Origin: Bacteroidales bacterium F22
GTDB taxonomy: Bacteria > Bacteroidota > Bacteroidia > Bacteroidales > Bacteroidaceae
Length of the DNA: 64,000 nucleotides
Assembly (NCBI GenBank): GCA_029541985.1
Contig: CP095414.1
Coordinates: forward strand, 868,001-932,000
Reading direction: 5' to 3'
Part shown: positions 61,559-64,000 of the stretch, piece by piece
How positions within the stretch are numbered: position 1 is the first letter of the stretch
Layout: each line of letters begins with the position of its first letter
Made by a program: the position numbers and the translations under genes
The notes under the pieces: model-generated
The model's database searches: none
Told to the model about the DNA's origin: nothing
The model's input: only the letters and a program-made list of their open reading frames with translations

Positions 61559-61984
61559 TCAACGTCTTTTCTTAATGGTATAAGTCACGATTCCCCAAAC
61601 GATAAATTCGTTGTCTGGAGTCACCTTGATGGGCTTGAAGTGATTATTGGCTGGCCGTAGCCATATCACTTCATCATCTATCTCGATATATTTGAGTGTA
61701 AATTCTCCATCTAAAAAGCAGACGGCTAAATCACCATCACGGGGTTCAAGTGACTTATCAATCACGAGTAAATCTCCTTCATAGATTTGTGCATCAATCA
61801 TAGAGTCTCCTACTACACGACCGTAAAAGGTTGATGCTGGATTATGAATCAGTTCTTGATTCAAGTCTATGGCTAGTTGCATATAGTCTTGTGCCGGAGA
61901 AGGGAATCCTGCTCGAATACCTTCATCAGCAAAGGGAATAGGCAGCGAAGTCGATTGGTCTATTTTATGTATTTCTATACTCAT
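61559..61984 (-). CDS. umuD: UmuD-type self-cleaving S24 protein
   Basis: Accessory subunit of polymerase V, activated by RecA-stimulated self-cleavage. A cleavage site of the Ala/Cys-Gly type is seen in 'GIRAGFPSPAQDY'. The catalytic Ser is in 'VVGDSMIDAQIYEGDLLVID' and the Lys in 'GEFTLKYIE'. I start at MSIEIHKIDQ (141 residues, normal length); the longer frame begins at a TTG within the -7 box. umuC follows. The -7 box and the adjoining inverted repeat lie just upstream and may carry its damage-responsive control. Confidence 0.93.
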   Translation of the reverse strand: MSIEIHKIDQSTSLPIPFADEGIRAGFPSPAQDYMQLAIDLNQELIHNPASTFYGRVVGDSMIDAQIYEGDLLVIDKSLEPRDGDLAVCFLDGEFTLKYIEIDDEVIWLRPANNHFKPIKVTPDNEFIVWGIVTYTIKKRR

Positions 61985-62005
61985 GTACTCACTTTTTTTA
62001 CTCTC

Positions 62006-62043
62006 CAAAGATAACTATATTCCTATCGATTTCCTTATCTTTG
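62006..62043. promoter_or_regulatory. Divergent umuD / B3-B4 promoters with 9-bp inverted repeat
   Basis: The minus strand has TATCTTTG at 62006-62013 (for umuD) and the plus strand TATCTTTG at 62036-62043 (for the B3/B4 gene). Each is extended by one base, so CAAAGATAA and TTATCTTTG form a perfect 9-bp inverted repeat with a 20-base spacer. The repeat may simply reflect two -7 boxes, or may bind a dimeric regulator. Confidence 0.6.
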
Positions 62044-62082
62044 TCATAAAATAACAATTCATTGATTTGCGACTTCTTGCTT

Positions 62083-62757
62083 ATGAAAAAAGAAATTTAT
62101 CTATCTTCTGAGATCAAAAACAAATGCCCTTTGTTCCGCGGAGTAGCTATTACGGCTAATGTGACAAACTCTTCTTTCTGTGATTCGTTGTGGAAACAGA
62201 TCACTGCATTTACGACTCAATTGTGTGATACAGAAACAACAGAATCAATCAAGATGCATCAGACTATTGCAGCGACACGATCGGCTTACAAGGCTTGTGG
62301 CAAGCAACCTAGTCGCTACCGTCCTTCTAGTGAGGCTCTACGTCGTAGAATACTTAGGGGGATGGACCTCTATCAGATTGATACGCTTGTAGATGTCATC
62401 AATTTAGTCTCATTGGTGACAGGACATAGTATCGGAGGGTTTGATGGTGATAAGATTCAAGGGGATACTATCACTCTGGGGATTGGTCGTGAGGGAGAAG
62501 ATTATCAAGCCATAGGACGTGGCTCACTAAATATCTCTAAGATGCCTGTATATAGGGATTCTATTGGGGGATTCGGTACACCGACAAGTGACCATGAACG
62601 AACAAAGATAGATTTAGATACGACACATGTATTGATTATTATCAATGGTTATGATGGTGATTTGAGTCATCTTGATGAGGCCATTACACTCACGAAATCG
62701 TTATTAACTGACTATGCTCAAGCTACAGATTTTGAGGTCTGGCATTTTGGAGAATAA
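62083..62757 (+). CDS. B3/B4 tRNA-binding-domain protein
   Basis: This 224-residue cytosolic protein resembles the B3/B4 editing domain of phenylalanyl-tRNA synthetase beta chains. It has 'KQPSRYRPSSEALRRRILRG', 'DTLVDVINLVSLVTGHSIGGFDGDKIQGDTITLGIGREGE' and 'TTHVLIIINGYDGD'. Free-standing B3/B4 proteins are thought to act on mischarged tRNA or free amino-acid esters, but few are tested. Start MKKEIYLSSE is chosen over one seven codons upstream. It is divergent from umuD. Confidence 0.85.
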   Translation: MKKEIYLSSEIKNKCPLFRGVAITANVTNSSFCDSLWKQITAFTTQLCDTETTESIKMHQTIAATRSAYKACGKQPSRYRPSSEALRRRILRGMDLYQIDTLVDVINLVSLVTGHSIGGFDGDKIQGDTITLGIGREGEDYQAIGRGSLNISKMPVYRDSIGGFGTPTSDHERTKIDLDTTHVLIIINGYDGDLSHLDEAITLTKSLLTDYAQATDFEVWHFGE

Positions 62758-62787
62758 GAGGATATAAACAAGGAACTTGAAACAAAC

Positions 62788-62824
62788 AATGGAGAAGAAA
62801 AGAAAGCTTTTTTCTCCATTTTCT
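62788..62824 (+). terminator. Weak intrinsic terminator after the B3/B4 gene
   Basis: AATGGAGAA pairs with TTCTCCATT (9 bp) around an A-rich loop, followed by TTTTC. The T-run is short, so termination may be partial. Confidence 0.5.
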
Positions 62825-62870
62825 GTTCCTAAACATCCTCTCGAAGTTAGGCTATACTAGTTTGTTTCGA

Positions 62871-62878
62871 TATCTTTG
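62871..62878 (+). promoter_or_regulatory. -7 box for the glutamine-synthetase-like gene
   Basis: TATCTTTG lies 37 bases before the start codon. A -33 element is not clear. Confidence 0.55.
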
Positions 62879-62915
62879 AGAGATGAAACTAATTTAGAAC
62901 CTATATTTTAATGCT

Positions 62916-64000
62916 ATGAACCATTCTTTTCAACCAACTACGGAGTTGGAACAAATACTACAAAAGCCAGCTGCTCAGTTTACACGTAGGGATATTATGG
63001 ACGTAATGAACGAACACGACATTCGATTGCTTAATTTTAGATATGCTGGAGGAGATGGCAAACTCAAATTATTAAATTTTGCCCCTTCCAATCAAGCACA
63101 CCTAGAGAGTATCCTCACCTTTGGAGAACGAGTAGATGGGTCTAGCTTATTCCAACATATAGATAATGCATCAAGCGATTTATATGTCATCCCATTGTAC
63201 CGTACGGCTTTTATGGATCCTTTCACTGAGCAACCGACGCTTAGTATCTTCTGTACTTTCTTTACTGCTGATGGGACTCCACTCCAAAGTGCTCCTCAAT
63301 ATATTATGCAAAAAGCTTATGAGGAACTGCAAAAACGAACAGGTTATCAATTTAAGATGCTGGCTGAACTCGAATATTATATCCGAGGTCCTAAAGATGA
63401 AGTATTCAAGGGAACGGACCAAAAAGGGTATCATGCAAGTGCCCCATTTGCGAAATATGAACATATACGACAGGCTGCTCTTGATACCTTAGTTCGCTGT
63501 GGAGGTAAAGTCAAATATGGGCACTCGGAGGTGGGTACCTTCTATACTCATAATTATCTCTATGAACAACATGAGATTGAATTTCTTCCTGAAGAACCAG
63601 AACTAGCTATCTTTCACCTTTTATTGGCCAAATGGATACTCCGAATGTATTGTAAACAGGAAGAATTGACCGTTAGTTGGGCGCCTAAGATTTGTGAAGG
63701 AAAAGCTGGTAGTGGACTTCATTTCCACATGCAATTGGAAAAAGAAAATCAAAATAAGATGCTTGAAAATGGAGAACTTTCAGATGATGCACGTCGTGTC
63801 ATCGCAGGCATCATGGATATGGCAGATGTGCTCACCGCTTTTGGCAATACTATTCCGACTAGTTATCTCCGTTTGGTTCCAGGACAAGAAGCTCCAACTT
63901 ACATTTGTTGGGGATACCGCAACCGATCTGCACTTGTCCGAGTTCCACTAGGATGGACGACAAAAAAGGACATGGCAAAGCTAGCCAATCCTATGGAGAC
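62916..64000 (+). CDS. Glutamine-synthetase-family protein (3' truncated)
   Basis: The frame runs from an ATG to the window edge (361 codons seen). It begins MNHSFQPTTELEQIL and shows glutamine-synthetase catalytic motifs: 'KICEGKAGSGLHFHMQL' (metal and glutamate site, equivalent to GSGMHxHxS) and 'TSYLRLVPGQEAPTYICWGYRNRSALVRVP' (ATP/ammonium region). An N-terminal beta-grasp part with 'DIMDVMNEHDIRLLNFRYAGGDGKLKLLNFAP' precedes these. The family is clear. Whether it makes glutamine or acts as a gamma-glutamyl ligase on another amine cannot be settled from the partial sequence. Confidence 0.88.
   Translation, partial: MNHSFQPTTELEQILQKPAAQFTRRDIMDVMNEHDIRLLNFRYAGGDGKLKLLNFAPSNQAHLESILTFGERVDGSSLFQHIDNASSDLYVIPLYRTAFMDPFTEQPTLSIFCTFFTADGTPLQSAPQYIMQKAYEELQKRTGYQFKMLAELEYYIRGPKDEVFKGTDQKGYHASAPFAKYEHIRQAALDTLVRCGGKVKYGHSEVGTFYTHNYLYEQHEIEFLPEEPELAIFHLLLAKWILRMYCKQEELTVSWAPKICEGKAGSGLHFHMQLEKENQNKMLENGELSDDARRVIAGIMDMADVLTAFGNTIPTSYLRLVPGQEAPTYICWGYRNRSALVRVPLGWTTKKDMAKLANPME

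Overview
The window is a chromosomal segment of a Bacteroidota bacterium, almost certainly of the order Bacteroidales. The evidence is lineage-typical genes (GH92 and GH97 glycosidases, GldH lipoprotein, DUF5686, DUF349 and DUF4834 proteins, RicT/PSP1), the order purH-mreBCD-mrdA-rodA, and repeated -7 promoter boxes of the Bacteroidota form TAnnTTTG in front of most transcription units. Nothing in it looks like a phage, plasmid, insertion sequence or CRISPR locus. It reads as core chromosome with one sugar-acid utilisation island and two copies of an unexplained intergenic element.

Layout. 0-3.4 kb: the 3' end of a GH92 alpha-mannosidase, panE and proC, with a 560-bp gap holding element copy A. 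3.4-10.4 kb: tRNA-Gln(CUG), then a likely operon rsfS-ftsH-cdsA-holB-ricT-gldH. 10.4-17.7 kb, minus strand: purH followed by the cell-shape genes mreB-mreC-mreD-mrdA-rodA. 17.8-24.1 kb: a uronate/KDG locus with kdgK-eda on one strand and, divergently, a LacI-type regulator, a GH97 glycosidase and a secreted esterase. 24.1-34.5 kb: HD hydrolase, glycosyltransferase, mtaB, acyl-CoA synthetase, TRIC channel, DUF5686 outer-membrane-type protein, rarA and a D-2-hydroxyacid dehydrogenase. 34.6-39.1 kb, minus: flippase-like membrane protein, pepD, rfbA, rfbB. 39.2-43.5 kb: rsmA, mgtE, DUF349 protein. 43.6-47.2 kb, minus: yraN, birA, pyrH, frr, rsgA. 47.2-49.1 kb: asnB with a leader-peptide attenuator. 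49.1-56.9 kb: element copy B, a small ribbon-helix-helix-like protein, tadA, DUF4834, psd-pssA, dnaE, trxA and an acidic protein. 57-60.1 kb: aroA, an unknown membrane-anchored protein, tsaE, an Imm17-like membrane protein, and a SIMPL protein. 60.2-64 kb: umuDC, a B3/B4-domain protein and the 5' part of a glutamine-synthetase-family gene.

Two observations stand out. First, asnB is preceded by a 22-codon ORF with seven Asn codons, overlapping an antiterminator and followed by a perfect intrinsic terminator. This has the full layout of a ribosome-mediated attenuator that would sense asparaginyl-tRNA charging. Second, the two longest gene-free stretches (2.05-2.61 kb and 49.11-49.68 kb) share a diverged but colinear element of about 370 bp that I cannot match to any known RNA or mobile element.

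All calls come from reading motifs and alignable blocks by eye. No database search, folding or tRNA program was run.
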